This document shows, one piece after another, positions 13,010 to 25,500 of a DNA stretch of 64,000 bases; within the stretch, counting starts at the first letter, position 1, and every line of letters starts with the position of its first letter. The stretch covers positions 56,771,295 to 56,835,294 of the forward strand of contig OU015524.1 of NCBI GenBank assembly GCA_907165065.1. The letters run 5' to 3'. Source of the DNA: Caprimulgus europaeus. Its lineage: Eukaryota; Chordata; Aves; Caprimulgiformes; Caprimulgidae. The notes below the pieces were generated by a model. The model saw only the letters and a list, made by a program, of their open reading frames with translations. It was not told where the DNA came from and made no database searches. The position numbers and the translations under genes were made by a program.

Positions 13010-15192
13010 TTGAAAATGCAGGTTTTATGCTTACCACTAAAAGACCCACCTGCACCCTGTTCTAAGTCAGAACATACCCCAACATACTGTATAAAGCATC
13101 AAGATGCAAGAATAGAAGCCAAGGTAAATGCATCCATCTTTGAACTAACCTGAAGACAGCATTAACAAAATGTGTGCTGATCTATCTTGGGTCTGCTATG
13201 TTCGTACAAAGGGGACATTGCCCAGGCTAGCATAAGAAATTAGGAGAAGAGTAGTTCCCTCTTCACTACAGCTGGAAAGGGAAAGCCAAGCTGACATCGT
13301 AGTTTAGTGAATTAAAGCTTTAGCCCATTAGACCGCTTGCTGACTGAGTTTAGCAGCAAAAATGCCTAATCATGAAGCCAAATGTGTTGCACAAATATGT
13401 TTATCTCTCCAGGTCCATCCTGATTTCATTTTGCATTATTCCCTGAGGTGGAAAAAAGTCTTAAGCTTGAAAGTAAAATTAGGGTCAGAGTAGTATACAA
13501 TCATTCCCATAGGGATCTGAGTTTCACAGCATGGAAATCCCAGCTGATCTGAAAGCAAGCTGGAAATATTATGAGAACAGATTATTTTCTAAATGTTGGG
13601 CATGTTTGTTTTGTCTCCCTGGGGAGAATGTGGGTTCCCTAAGCCACACTCTGCATTTAGAATCTCTACTGGGAAACCCTAGAGAGGAAATTCTAAATCA
13701 TAGCTTTCTACACCCTGCATTTGACAGCTGGGTCTTGGAAACTTGAAGTGTCTCTGCTGCTCTCCCGGCTGAAGCCAGGATTTCTAAAAAGGATTCAATG
13801 GATTTCCCACTGGGGGACAATGAAGATGTTACTAATATCAGTTATGGTGGAGAATTCTTATCCTAAGCACTCTCCTTTGTTTCTCTCTTAGAAACCTAAA
13901 AAACCTCACCTGGCCCATTTCAGGAAGAAAGAGCACAATGGTATTGATACAGGTTTCCTTTCTTGATGTTCTTCACTAAATACAATAAAACTTGGGAATG
14001 TTTTAGCTTGACACCTTCCTTTCAGCAGTGATAAAGAAACAAAGGTAAATCAAACATAAAATTCCCATTAGTGTAGAAGTGGTATGACATGTCATCTCAG
14101 CTTTCAGCATGTCCACAGAGAAGACTCAGTGTTCACTTGCCACCTCAACAAACTACTGCCCTGTAGTCTCTTTTGTCATGTGACTTGATCTCTGAACACT
14201 CACAGGTTTATGCAGCATATTTGCTTGCTGTTCTTCATAGGAAACGTATACCAAGAGGCCTTGCCTTTCCTCTAGGATTGTGTAATATTTTGAACTACTT
14301 AGGAGAAAACAGGAGCATGACCTACTGCATCTGCTGGAGAATACTGAATGGTAATTACACGCATCAATATAATCACCAAGCAACATCACTTATTTTAAAG
14401 GTAAGCCAGGCTTAGTCACAGCTGGAGATGGGAGATGGGAAAGGTAAAAGATGGAGGCAAGAAAGAAGATTTTAGGGCATAAATTTGTTTCACCTAAGTT
14501 CATCTCTCCCCCCTGTGCAAGCTTGTCATTTGGAGTGAGGCTGTCGCTCTGGACAGCTTTGGTGTTCTTCTGAAACACCTGGACCTCCAGAGCATGACCT
14601 GCTGCAGCTGAACTTCCTGCAGGGTCACAGGAGCTCTCCTGCAGGTGACCGTGCAGTACATGCAGCCCCAGTGAGATGTAGGCTGGGGTTTTACCTGACA
14701 GCTGTTGCTATGTGATGATCTGTATTTCTTCTTGTGGGAAAGAAAGGTCTGTTGGTCCTGTTTCTGTCAGAAATCTAATTTATTTGAGCACAGATGAAAA
14801 GCTGAATGAAGCTAAGTCGTATTTTGGAACATTAATATAACATCAAAATCAATGAAAACGTATAGGAGTCAACTTTTACTTAGGCTAGTTTGAAGTTAGT
14901 GAATAGATCAAAGGAGTTAAAACAAAAATGATGACTTACAAAGACTAATGATAGAGAATAAGAACCTGCACAAAACCAAACAAACACCTGCCTGAACTTG
15001 AGGGTGGCAAGGGAATTATCTGCAATGAAACATATTTCCTGAAACATGTTTACATGAAAATTGCTTGGGGGTTGGGAGCACAAAGTAATTAGCTGAAAAA
15101 TTACTAGATGGGTGAGGTTAGATGATCTGTCTGTCTAGTCAGCATTATAGGGCCAGTGCAATGGAAGCAAAGGGAAGAAAGGGCACCGCAGG

Positions 15193-15211
15193 AAAAAAAA
15201 AAAAAAAAAAA
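15193..15211. repeat. Poly-A run (19 A)
   Basis: A pure 19-A tract in otherwise unique DNA. No retrocopy is recognisable in front of it, so it is best treated as a simple homopolymer. Confidence 0.9.
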
Positions 15212-16652
15212 GAAGGAGCAAAGGACACATTTGTTTATTTGCCAGAGTCAATAATAATGCCCCATAAAGCTACAGTGCTTAAATTATTAGAGCTGTTCAA
15301 GGATCTCTTACTCCCTGTAATGCTTCCAATAGAAAATGCAGTTCCTATAAAGCTGTTGCTTTCCAGAGGAAAATTATTTTAAAATATATTTTTCTGGGGA
15401 AAATAGTATTTTGAGTTGTTGAATTGTCTCCAAATGTTCCATTTTAAGTCAGTTAGCTAAATTGTTATTCCTTCTTGTAGCCAATTGCCTCACATAAGCT
15501 CTAGACCAAGCACCTTGCTGTCTTGGGGCTGGGCTGGGCATTGTGGTTTTAAAACATCGCCAGTGATGCAAAACAGCCATCACCTGACTGTATGACATGA
15601 TGCATCATAGGATTCACTTGCACAGAGTTTGTAATGAAAGGTATAACTTAACCAGAAAGCTTGGTCCTTAAAAGAGAATTAATATTGGCTACCATGAAGC
15701 AAACACAAGGTTCAGCTGCACCAGACAGTGTCGGTTACGTCCTGTACTGCGTGTTTAAGGGCTGGAGTATTACAGAAAGTATGATCAGAGCATCTACAAC
15801 ACTCCAAAAAAAAAGCCATGTAAAGTTTTTAAGATGCAAACGCAGGCTGTCACATATGACAGTAATGCTCACATAACGGGCTACCCTTTCAAGGCTGGGT
15901 TGAAGCTTCTGCGTTGCAAGTTTTTCTGGTAATCAACTTTACACAAGAAAGTGTTATCCTAAAAAGATACATAGAAACAGCTAACTACTTATTTGCGGCC
16001 ATGATAAAAGCATCAACAGCACTTTAATGAACATCAGTTACAGCCTTTTGCATCCCAGGCAACTGCCACACTACGTTGTGGGCAACGCTGGACCCCAGAA
16101 GCACTGCTGTGTGTAGCCTGCTCTCCTGGCATCTCTTAAGCGTGTGAGCACTGGAGCAAATTCAGGCAATGTCACAGCAAGGTAAATAACACATATGGAG
16201 TGTGTGATACAGATGGCATTTCCTGATTGCAAATACTGCTTTTAAAGCCCAACTCTATGATCTTTAGTGACAATGAATGAGACTTTCTGTTACATACCGT
16301 GCCCTGCCTACAAGTAGACTAGTCTTTATTATAGGGACTTATTAATTATTCTTATATTCTTTACCCTCCAGTACCTTTGCCCTTATGTTGTACTATGTGT
16401 TTGGCAAAACATCATTAAATGAGAGGAAGTCTTCATCTGTTGGTGATCACACTGTCAGTATTTGTTTCAGCAACCACCCTGGAAATAGGACCCATTCCCA
16501 CTATTTTTGGTCACTTCCAAATGCAATCGCAGTCTGCTTGGAAACTCAGTGGGTTCAAGAGCTGATCTCAGGGAAAGCACATTTTTTGGTTGCATTTTCT
16601 TTCTGAAGAATAGAGAGCAATGTTGTGGCTTAGCTAGAAAGAATGAAATTTA

Positions 16653-16713
16653 GTGAAGTCCTACTTCAGGAAAAAAGCATGTGCTTAAATTCCACTGACT
16701 TAAACTTAAAGCC
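16653..16713. repeat. Possible ancient amniote repeat fragment
   Basis: It contains GCATGTGCTTAAATTCCACT followed by GACTTAAACTTAAAG, matching the pattern of the same old repeat type as the fragment near 11.2 kb (CATGTGCTTAA then CATTGACTTCAATGG). Only the core words survive. Confidence 0.35.
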
Positions 16714-17877
16714 TTCATACTACCCTTGAAAGGAAACTTTTCCTGAGCAGTGGTTTGATACTTTAATCAACTTACTTTGCTCAACTGGGTTAATAGGCTG
16801 CATGGAGTCCATGGGGGTGACTGTAGGCTGTGAGTTTAACACTCTCTCACTATAATGGAGATCTTAGAATCTGATCTCCTTCATCACTATTCATGGGTAT
16901 TTGTCCCTATTATCATAATGCCATACGTAGGCAGAGTGCACAGTTAAAGAAAAATAAACAAAAGAAATTGCCAACTGCTGGCAAGTATCCAAAGCTGTGC
17001 CACTGTCTGCCCACCCCACCCACTGATAAAATAAATTCCTGTCATTTTGCCTAGACTCAGGAATGCTAAATTAAATAAGTTAAATAAGTATTCCTTGTTG
17101 TGCATGCTGAAAGTCAGAAAATCGGATCTTAATGGAAAAAAAAGAGGAAATGAGTCAACATCCCAGGGACTTTCCACTAAGATCCTCCTGTTGCCAGCAC
17201 CTGGAAATTCAAATCTGGGGAGTAAGCCTAAAATCATCCCAGGAAATATTACTGGCTAGCCCAGATCATATGAAAAAGTGAGAACCCCGAGTCCCTGAGA
17301 CTGACGCCAGAAAATGTTGTAACATCTTCCCTGAGTTCCGGGAGGAAATCAGTTCGACGCAGGGGCACTCGGTAGTTTACATCAGTAAGAACACCTGGGG
17401 ATTAAGGCAGATTAAAGGCCCACCATAGGAATTTGTAATGGACAAGGTAATTCACTTCTCCTTTCACCTTTGGGGTAGAGTCTGTTCACAGACAGAGCAC
17501 AGATACCAAGTCCATCTCAGCCTGCAAGGACAACAACTGTGGCCATGGGGAGATGGGACCTGTAACTCCAGTGTGACAGTTTGCAGGGACAATGGCAGCA
17601 GCCCTTTCCAGCAAGTCTTGCATCCCCACCTAGGTCAAGGCAAACCCTGTTAGTGCAATGTGCTGCAGCATCAGCTCTGGCTCCTTCGAAAGGAGAAAGT
17701 GGTAAATTACCTTCTGCGTTACTTTTCTTTTCACGCATACTTTCCACAGGCAGCGATAGGCATCATTGAGAGCCCACAAAGGCACAAGCAGTCCCTGTTT
17801 CTTCATCACCTTCTTCTTTTGATAGCCAAGCACCAAGCATGAATAGATCCCCAGAATAATTTTCCTACCCATCTTTC

Positions 17878-17935
17878 ACCCCACCCCTGCTAGTTTACAC
17901 CACTGTAAGTAGAAGGACAATGAGACCTCACATTC
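17878..17935. repeat. Possible ancient amniote repeat fragment
   Basis: It carries AGTTTACACCACTGTAAGTA followed by GAAGGACAATGAGACC. This resembles a dispersed sauropsid motif (TTTACACC..GTGTAAGTGAGAG..AGAATCTGGCC). It is a short, diverged copy and the family name is uncertain. Confidence 0.3.
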
Positions 17936-18091
17936 CTATTACATATACGATAATCATCATCTAAACCGAAAATGTATTTGACACATAAAGTGCTCAGCTA
18001 TCAGCTTTAATTCTGTGCTAAGAGAAGCCGCTTTTAATTGTTACCAGGAATGTGTGTCAAAGGGGAAGGAACCAAAAATAGCTCTGGATGG

Positions 18092-18126
18092 AAAAAAAAA
18101 AAAAAAGAAAAAGAAAAAGAAAAAAG
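18092..18126. repeat. A-rich simple repeat
   Basis: Fifteen A residues run into several GAAAAA units. It is a simple A-rich tract with no other content. Confidence 0.85.
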
Positions 18127-18762
18127 TAAAGTAGCATCATAGCTGTAATTCTAACAGCACATGTACATCTGTTAACCTTAAGGTTTTGCCAATAGTAAGG
18201 GTACATGTTTGAACTTGCTATAAACTGAATGTGCCTATGGGCCAGATTTGTATCTTAGTTAGAACTATGTAAAACAGAAATAAACTTCTTTGAAGTTGTT
18301 AGAATTATTTTGGATTTATAGTACTCTGAGATCAAAATAGGAACTACATTTTAAATTGAGATGGGCAGAACAATTAAAGAGGCAAAAGATTCAGATGGCA
18401 ATGAATACAAGATCTCTAATATAAAGCTCAATTTTTCTGTGCAACGTGTAATGAAGCAAGGGAACTTTGCTGCCTAGATGGTTTATATTACTATGAAATG
18501 AAGTTACTATATAAATTATTGCATGCAGACACACACGCTCTCACACGTTATTTCTTTGGCTTGTATTTTCATGAGTTTCTTTGCCTTCTTTGTTCTGGGA
18601 AGAAAGTAATAAAGCTAAACACAAAAGTGAATAATATGTATCCAAATGCATACATATTAAATATGCTTGGAAGAATAATGACTATTTTTTAAATCTGTTT
18701 CCCTTATTATATGCTGTCTAGAATAAAGAAGACAAAGAAATAGATTTCTTCCACTTCTTCTG

Positions 18763-18780
18763 AAAAAAAAAAAAAAAAAA
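18763..18780. repeat. Poly-A run (18 A)
   Basis: A pure 18-A tract in single-copy DNA, with no retrocopy body recognised upstream. Confidence 0.9.
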
Positions 18781-19964
18781 TCCAAAGCCTCTCTGTTTTA
18801 GACAGATCCCAAAGAAATATGTAAATTTCTGGTATACATAAGGGAATGCCTTCAGACAGTATTTTAGAACATCATAATATTAACATGGTGTATGCCTTCT
18901 CCTCTTTTCATTAAAAAAAATAATTAATGAATAACAGAAAAATACTGATGATCAATGAAATATAGCATGTAATACACTTTTTTAATCTTCTGTGATGAAT
19001 ACAGAAGCAAAGACAAACACGTTAATAAAGGTCATAATTAACAAAGATGAAATGGATTTTAAAGTTTTTTCCTGTAATAATTCATTTATGTCCCTAAAAG
19101 CACCTAAACACGCATTGTTAACAAAATATACCTCTTAAACTGAAATTACCACTTCTGGTTGTTTTGCTTTTTTAGAAAGAATTAGCTGAGATGCTGAGTA
19201 AGAATATTTCTAATTGATTTAATGAGATCTGAATGTATGCAGTCCTCCAAAAGTTAGGCTTACTCTGCTAATGAAGTATGAACTCAGAAAAGCATCTTTC
19301 CCTCCTGATAAATGTGCCTGACTCTTAGACAACTAATTTTTCACTCAGCTTCCCAATAAAGAAGCCTGGCATACAGAATTATTGCAGTGATATCCCATAC
19401 CTAGTGCATATGCAAGAGCTTTTTCTGCATGTTACTTTGTGAATTCCTAGTGCAAGTTTGGGTACTTTTTAGAAAAAATCTTTTGAGGATATATAAAATC
19501 ACCCCAGCAACAGGGGTGGTTTTATTTATTTTTTTTTTTCCCTCAAACAGCTGCTGTATCCTTGTGTTCTGCCAGGAAACTGCTTTTGGTGGGAACACTC
19601 ACTAAATTGGAGAAACCTGACCACAAAATGTGTATTGTTTTGAAAGGTTTGTATTTCTGCTGTTCACATGCAACCGGTCATGGCACATACTGTTCATTAG
19701 GAAACATCTGTCTATGGGTTTTCACAGTTGCAAGCATTTTAAAGCATAATAATGATTCTGAAAGTAGATAACTTTGAAACAGATATATACAGGCAGGTTT
19801 TAAAAACTAAATAACAGTCACACGGAAAATTCATGTCACTGATGAAATGTCAATATGCTGATGTACAGGAAGAAAGACAGGAACATCCAGTCCAGTAATT
19901 GCTACGTAATGTTTCCTTGGGTCTGAAGGCCAGAAAGGTACTTCAAATTCTGTGCAGCAGAGAG

Positions 19965-20080
19965 GTTCCATCTCTATTTTACAGACAAAAAATAAGAAAT
20001 AAGAAGCTCTTAGAAAAGGCAAATAATTTGCCCCAAGATTTTCTGTCTAAACATTGACCTAGATTCTGAATATCAGTTTC
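19965..20080 (-). repeat. MIR SINE relic, minus orientation
   Basis: Read on the plus strand it follows the reverse complement of MIR. It has CTCTATTTTACAGACAAAAA (from the MIR CCCATTTTACAGATGAGGAAA block), then AATAATTTGCCCCAAGATTT (from TAACTTGCCCAAGGTCAC). The identity is moderate and gaps are needed, as expected for this very old family. Confidence 0.5.
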
Positions 20081-20089
20081 CATGTTTTA

Positions 20090-22390
20090 CTGATGCTGTC
20101 AAAGCCACAGAGGGGCGTATAGAAGGTTCGGTCCTATTCTTTAGGCTAGTGTTGTCAATGATTTTCATCCCAAAGAGGCTGTAGAGTTGCATTAAAATTT
20201 TGAGAACTCAAATAAGCTGGAGCAGCAACTTACCTATCTGAAAGTTCATCAGCTTGAGATATTTCAGTTCGAATTCTTCCCCTATCATGCCAGAATCCTT
20301 GCAGGGAAGCTCACAAATGAAACACCGCAGCTAAGTGCTGCACACCTAGTAGGGGTTACAATCTCTAAACCATATAACACTGCCTTGGAGGAGGACCTCT
20401 GCTACAGGCAAAGTGACAGTCTATGCACAGCCAGGAGTTTCCACAACTAGATTCCATTGTTCTTTCTCTCCTGGCTGCTGAGTAATTTCTTAACATATCA
20501 TATTTTCTTGAAATACAAGTACCAGACGACAATAAAATACCGATCAGGTGGATGCAATATTTAGATGCTAAAACATCTTATTGTGCATTGGAAGACTGTA
20601 GCAAGTACTGGCATTCTTTCTTATTTAGTAGAAAGGACATATAAATAATATCTTTTAAGGGGAACATATCTTTTAATTCTCAAAGGGTTCCAAACCAAAC
20701 AAAACACAAATGAAATGTAGTTGTCCTGAGGTTGTAAGGCAGCATCAGCACATACCAAACAAAACAAAACAAAAGGTGAGAAGGAACATAAAACATTATA
20801 ATAGTTTTTTCCTCCTTAAAACTATTTATTTGGGTCCAAACCAAACAGATTTAAAACTCGAAACTTCCCTGGAAGATTTCCAGCCATCACATATCTCTCA
20901 GAAGACTAAAAGGCCAAGCTGATCATACCACAGGAAATACAGAACAAATAAATTATAGCCTAAAATTCAACCCCCAAAAGTTTAGCTAGATTAAAAAATT
21001 GTTCTTACATCTAGGGAGCTTCATCAATGTACACCTCTGATGTAGACATACAGTAGCACGTACTGGTGTTTACCCAGTGCAGCTGGCCTCTTCATAAACC
21101 CTGCAAAACTTTCAAACCTGTTTGGTCCTGAGTGAATTCAGTTCTATGAGGACAACACCATATCCTGCCCCTCTCAAATACACACATCTTACTTCTCTGG
21201 TATTTGTTAAAAGTTCATGGGAAAAGAAGAGTCTTGGATATACAATGAATTTGAATAAGACAAGATCATAAAGACAACTTTATAATGAGAGTATTTTGAA
21301 GATAACCCAGCATCTAGTTTTAAGTTTACAGTAGCACAGCTCAGGGAAAATGCATTTTCATTGTTTTTACATGGAATAGCTCAAACTGGTAAGCATCGAA
21401 AATTCAGCAGGAATTTGTTTGTTGTAGGTAGAATGCATAGCCAACAAGCGAGGGCAATTATTTCCACCTAAAATACACTTCTTGTTCATTAACTCAAAAG
21501 TAAATATAAACTATTTTTTAAATAAAACCTGAAGTATTACCTTAGTTTGTACTCTTTATTATAAACACATGGCAACGCAATAACCTGTTGAACAAAACAA
21601 AGCAAAAATAACGAAATCTAAATCTGCTTTTATAGATTTTCCCCACCATGCTGACTACATTCTTACTTAGTGTCTCTGCTATCAGCTGTGATATTGCAAG
21701 CCAAAACCAAATTCCTCCTGTTCTTTTGCTGGGATTTAATGTTTAGAAATGTATGTTCTTAATCCTTAAGGATTTGTAGAACAAGCTGTCTTTTTAATCC
21801 ACTGTGACGCAACTTGCCTAGTATCTGAAGGAACTTCATCCATTGCTTTCTAGGTGAAAACAAAATCTGATGACTGTCACATGGGAATGGAATCACTGTT
21901 TACTTCTGCAGGAAAATTCAGGCATGGACAAACCAACCACCTCTTGCTGCCTTTTCCTATATACAGCAAAAAGGACAGTGCCAGTCTAAGCAAGTTTGTC
22001 AGCAGCCAAACCCTGAACAGACTTCTTTTCAAGATTTTTCCAGCAATTGTAAGGATCAAGCAATAGTTAGAGTTGTGCATCCTTGCACAGATAAGCACCG
22101 GCTTTCACCAGAGGATCAACAGAGGATGCAGAAACAGAAGGCCAGTGTCTCAATGCCCCCGCTCACGCAGGAACACTGCCCTGACACATCACCCATTGTA
22201 TCTGCTGAGACTTATCTGAAGCGTTCTCATACAAGTCCTACTGAAAAAAGTTATCTGTGTGACCACACAGATAGATTGAATTTATTTTTATGAATCTCCT
22301 TATTACACTAATCTGTTTTGATAGTGAAATTAAATGGATTGAGAAGCTGTCACATTTTATATATTTGTGGCACACAGAGATGGATGCTGT
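20090..22390. other. Single-copy DNA, no gene seen
   Basis: AT-rich unique sequence without a supported exon. Open frames such as 21854-22066 (plus) and its antisense partner 21877-22098 are short and carry no recognisable motif. Confidence 0.55.
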
Positions 22391-22392
22391 TC

Positions 22393-22545
22393 TCAGCTGT
22401 CGCTTGACTTTGAACAACTCACATAGTCTCTGTCCCAGTTCTTGCAGACATCAATTTATGACAATAATTCTTACCTGTCTGAAAAGAAGGTTGTGAAATG
22501 CTTTTCATTAATGTTTGTAAGAAGGTTTCAGAATTTCATACAGAA
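22393..22545 (+). repeat. MIR SINE relic, core and 3' part
   Basis: The order of blocks follows MIR. GACTTTGAACAACTCACATA matches the TGTGACCTTGGGCAAGTCAC core. TCTCTGTCCCAGTT matches the CTCAGTTTCC block. ATGACAATAATTCTTACCT then matches GGGGATAATAATACCTACCT. GGTTGTGAAATG and AATGTTTGTAAGAAGG match the 3' end. The copy is diverged but co-linear over about 150 bp. Confidence 0.7.
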
Positions 22546-22549
22546 GCTC

Positions 22550-25500
22550 TACAGATCAATTATCCAGGTCAATATTATTACAGCTTCAGAGTTCTCATTT
22601 GCAGAACCTGTCTAATCAGTAGACAGGCGAAAAACAACATCCAGATGTTTACGGTCACATTAAAGGGGTAAGAGAGGATGACACAAACTATTGCCCTTGC
22701 CCTTTTGAATTATGATACTACAACATTGCTTCTTGTCTCATTCACTGAGGGGAGATCCTGCCTATGTAAGTGAATGAAGCAATAAGATACAGTAAATTTC
22801 TCCTTTGGCTCTATATGTGAGAACAATTGAGTGTCCTCTCATTATGTGGTGATAACTGTTCACCCCAAGGACTCAGGAAAAGCCCTGGAAAATTTAGATT
22901 TAGAAAGTAACAATTGTCCGTGATATGCTCTTTTTTCTCTTTCAAACACTGGCTGAATTATATCCCTTCATGGGAGGAGCAGAGAAGCCCTAGTTATTCC
23001 CAATACAGTTTTTCTGTGTTGCTATTCCAGTTTGTTGCATGACAAAGGTTCTTCATGTTGAGAAGGTCACATGTTCTTCACGTGCTTGATCCATGGCCAA
23101 GCCAAGCCTTTGGGTTCAGTGACTGCAAAGGGCTATAACCCTTTCAAAGCAATAAGACACTTCCAGATAAAAAAAGGGAGCAGCTTAACCTGCCAGTGCT
23201 GTTCTGAAGCCCAAGGTTTCTCTGCACCCTGAAGTTTGCTGTCCCACTCCCCATGTTGTGCTGCAGGGAACAGGTGAGAAAAAATTGATACATTCACAGC
23301 CAGACAGTCAAAGACTATTTCCTCAGCCTACCCAAAATCCTCAGCTGAACATAATTACTGGGATTTGTCTCTTTCTATACTAATTACTTTTTCTTGTCTT
23401 CTAACAAGCGTCATGGGACAATTAGAAGGATAAACTGGGAAAATGCTATTATGGACTTGTTCTTAAATGCAATTTCCATCTATGTCACCTTTCAATGATA
23501 ATGAGCCAATGGCAAGTGGAAAAAGCCAGGAACTGTGTTTTGGATGATCATGTTTTTTCTCATCAGAACTGCCAACCATGGGACACGTCTGACTCAGCAG
23601 TGCCCTTCAGCTCCTTGTGTTTCTGTTTGATTTGGCAAATCACATGGCCTAGTTGTTGGGAGACACTGTAAGTATTAACACCATTGAACGCAACAGGATC
23701 TTCACTAGTGTCTTCAGGAAATACTGCATAATACATAGTAATTCTTTTGATAGCAGTTCCTAAATCCCACCAATAGAAACAGATGACCCTCTATTGGATA
23801 TGAAGGTTGATTACTTCGATTAGGATAAACTGAGTGAATATGCTTTTGCTTTCCTTTTACAGGTATCCAGCAAGGGGAAAAAAAAATAAAAATAGAGTTA
23901 GCAGATAGCTGGAGGGTAGAAATAAAAGAAAAGCCTTTTCTTCCATATAGAAATATGATATCAAGAATAGCATCCTGTCTTCCATCTGCTGTCACTCAGA
24001 GAGGTATCTGATGCCATACAGGCTACTGCCACCAGACAGGAAGGAAATTGGAGCCTCCCACAACTGATTCAATATTATGAATATATGAAGAGGCTGCCTC
24101 CGCTTGTTCATGTTGTGACCCTCTAAGCTGCATTAATTAAGAAAATCAGAGTCAATAAAATTGACTAGATTCTCAAGGGTGAACAAACAATAAACCAGCA
24201 ATTTCATTGCACCCAATTCCCTTCTCATCTGTTAATGAAAGGACAGGTACCTGTAACTAACGTGACTACTTGTGTAAGTGCAGGCTTTACGGACTGTGCA
24301 AATAGAAATAAAGAACCTGCAACAGCCAAGGTAAAAACAAGTCATAGGATGAATCAAATTAGTGGCTGTAGGAATGGATTTCAGGGCTTTTATGAAACTA
24401 GGTGGCCTGGCAGAAGCCCAGATGGGGTGAGGGAGGAACTGAGATAGAGAAGATCTGACTGAGGAAGACACCAATGACATGTATAGTATTATATATGAAA
24501 GTGGAAGAGGTTGGAAATAGATTTTTAGAGTCATCGCCACAGAGGTGGCAGCTAAATCTATGGGAATAGCTAAAGTAATCTCACTTACTCATTTATCTAC
24601 CCACACACGTACACACCCTTGCTGACTTCCTAATTGACGTTATGGCTAGAGAAGAAGCATTGAATTCAAAGAGAAGCTATTTGTATTTTCTTTTTGACCC
24701 AGCTGGACCCAAGAGGTGCCAGGAATCTTGTGAGAAAGGCTCCTTTCAAAAAGAAATTGAGCTGTATTTCAGGCAGTGTGAATTATGGTTCTCTGAAACC
24801 TACAGTCATTAAAAAAATGCTTTTTTGTTCACTAAGGCAGCATGGTAACTTAGCATGATAATGTATTACAGTATCAGATAGATAATTTTTTAGTAATTCC
24901 TGTACTGTGGTGTTTTAAAATACCAAAAACCCCAAGATATTCCATGAAGAGAAAACTGCTGAATCTTTTTTTTTTTCATTTTGAATTTGCATTTTTTTCC
25001 CCAGGCATCTTTTTTTCAGCATCCCCTTTACATCAACACCTAACTTCCCCCACCTTAAAAAGATCCCTGGTTTTATTCTGTGCTCCCTCACTAATAACTG
25101 CAGAGGGCCAGGAGGTATTGTGGCTGGGTCTGAGCTGCCTCTGTGCTGGCCAGCCAGCTGCCACCCACATCACCATTAGGCAATGGACATCCTTATGCTG
25201 CAGCCTTTACATCGGTGGGGACACCTCTCTGGGTCTTACTCCACTCTCCAAGCACTGATTTTCCTTAAATATGCAGGTGCTTCACATCTCTACAGTCTTT
25301 ATGCCTTTTCCCAAAGTAGCTGAAGCAGTTCAAAAGTTTTAGAAAGCCATTAACAATTATATCAAAAAAAAGGAAAAAATAAGTGATAGTTATATTGAAT
25401 TTGGAAGCCTTGAGTTTAAATTTCCCACCTGGCTCATGTCTTTAGTTCAAAAAATATATTGTCTAATTCTTAAGAAAAACAAAATTCGGTTACCTCACTT

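Larger units (their letters stand above)
8600..19950. other. Single-copy DNA, no gene seen
   Basis: No supported exon or RNA gene is visible in this stretch. Open frames are short and unremarkable. It contains scattered homopolymers: 19 A at 15193-15211, an A-rich GAAAAA stretch at 18092-18126 and 18 A at 18763-18780. It also holds a 9-bp tandem at 12981-13009 and three possible ancient repeat fragments listed separately. The segment 13280-13460 has the even, motif-dense look of conserved non-coding DNA, but this cannot be shown without an alignment. Confidence 0.55.
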
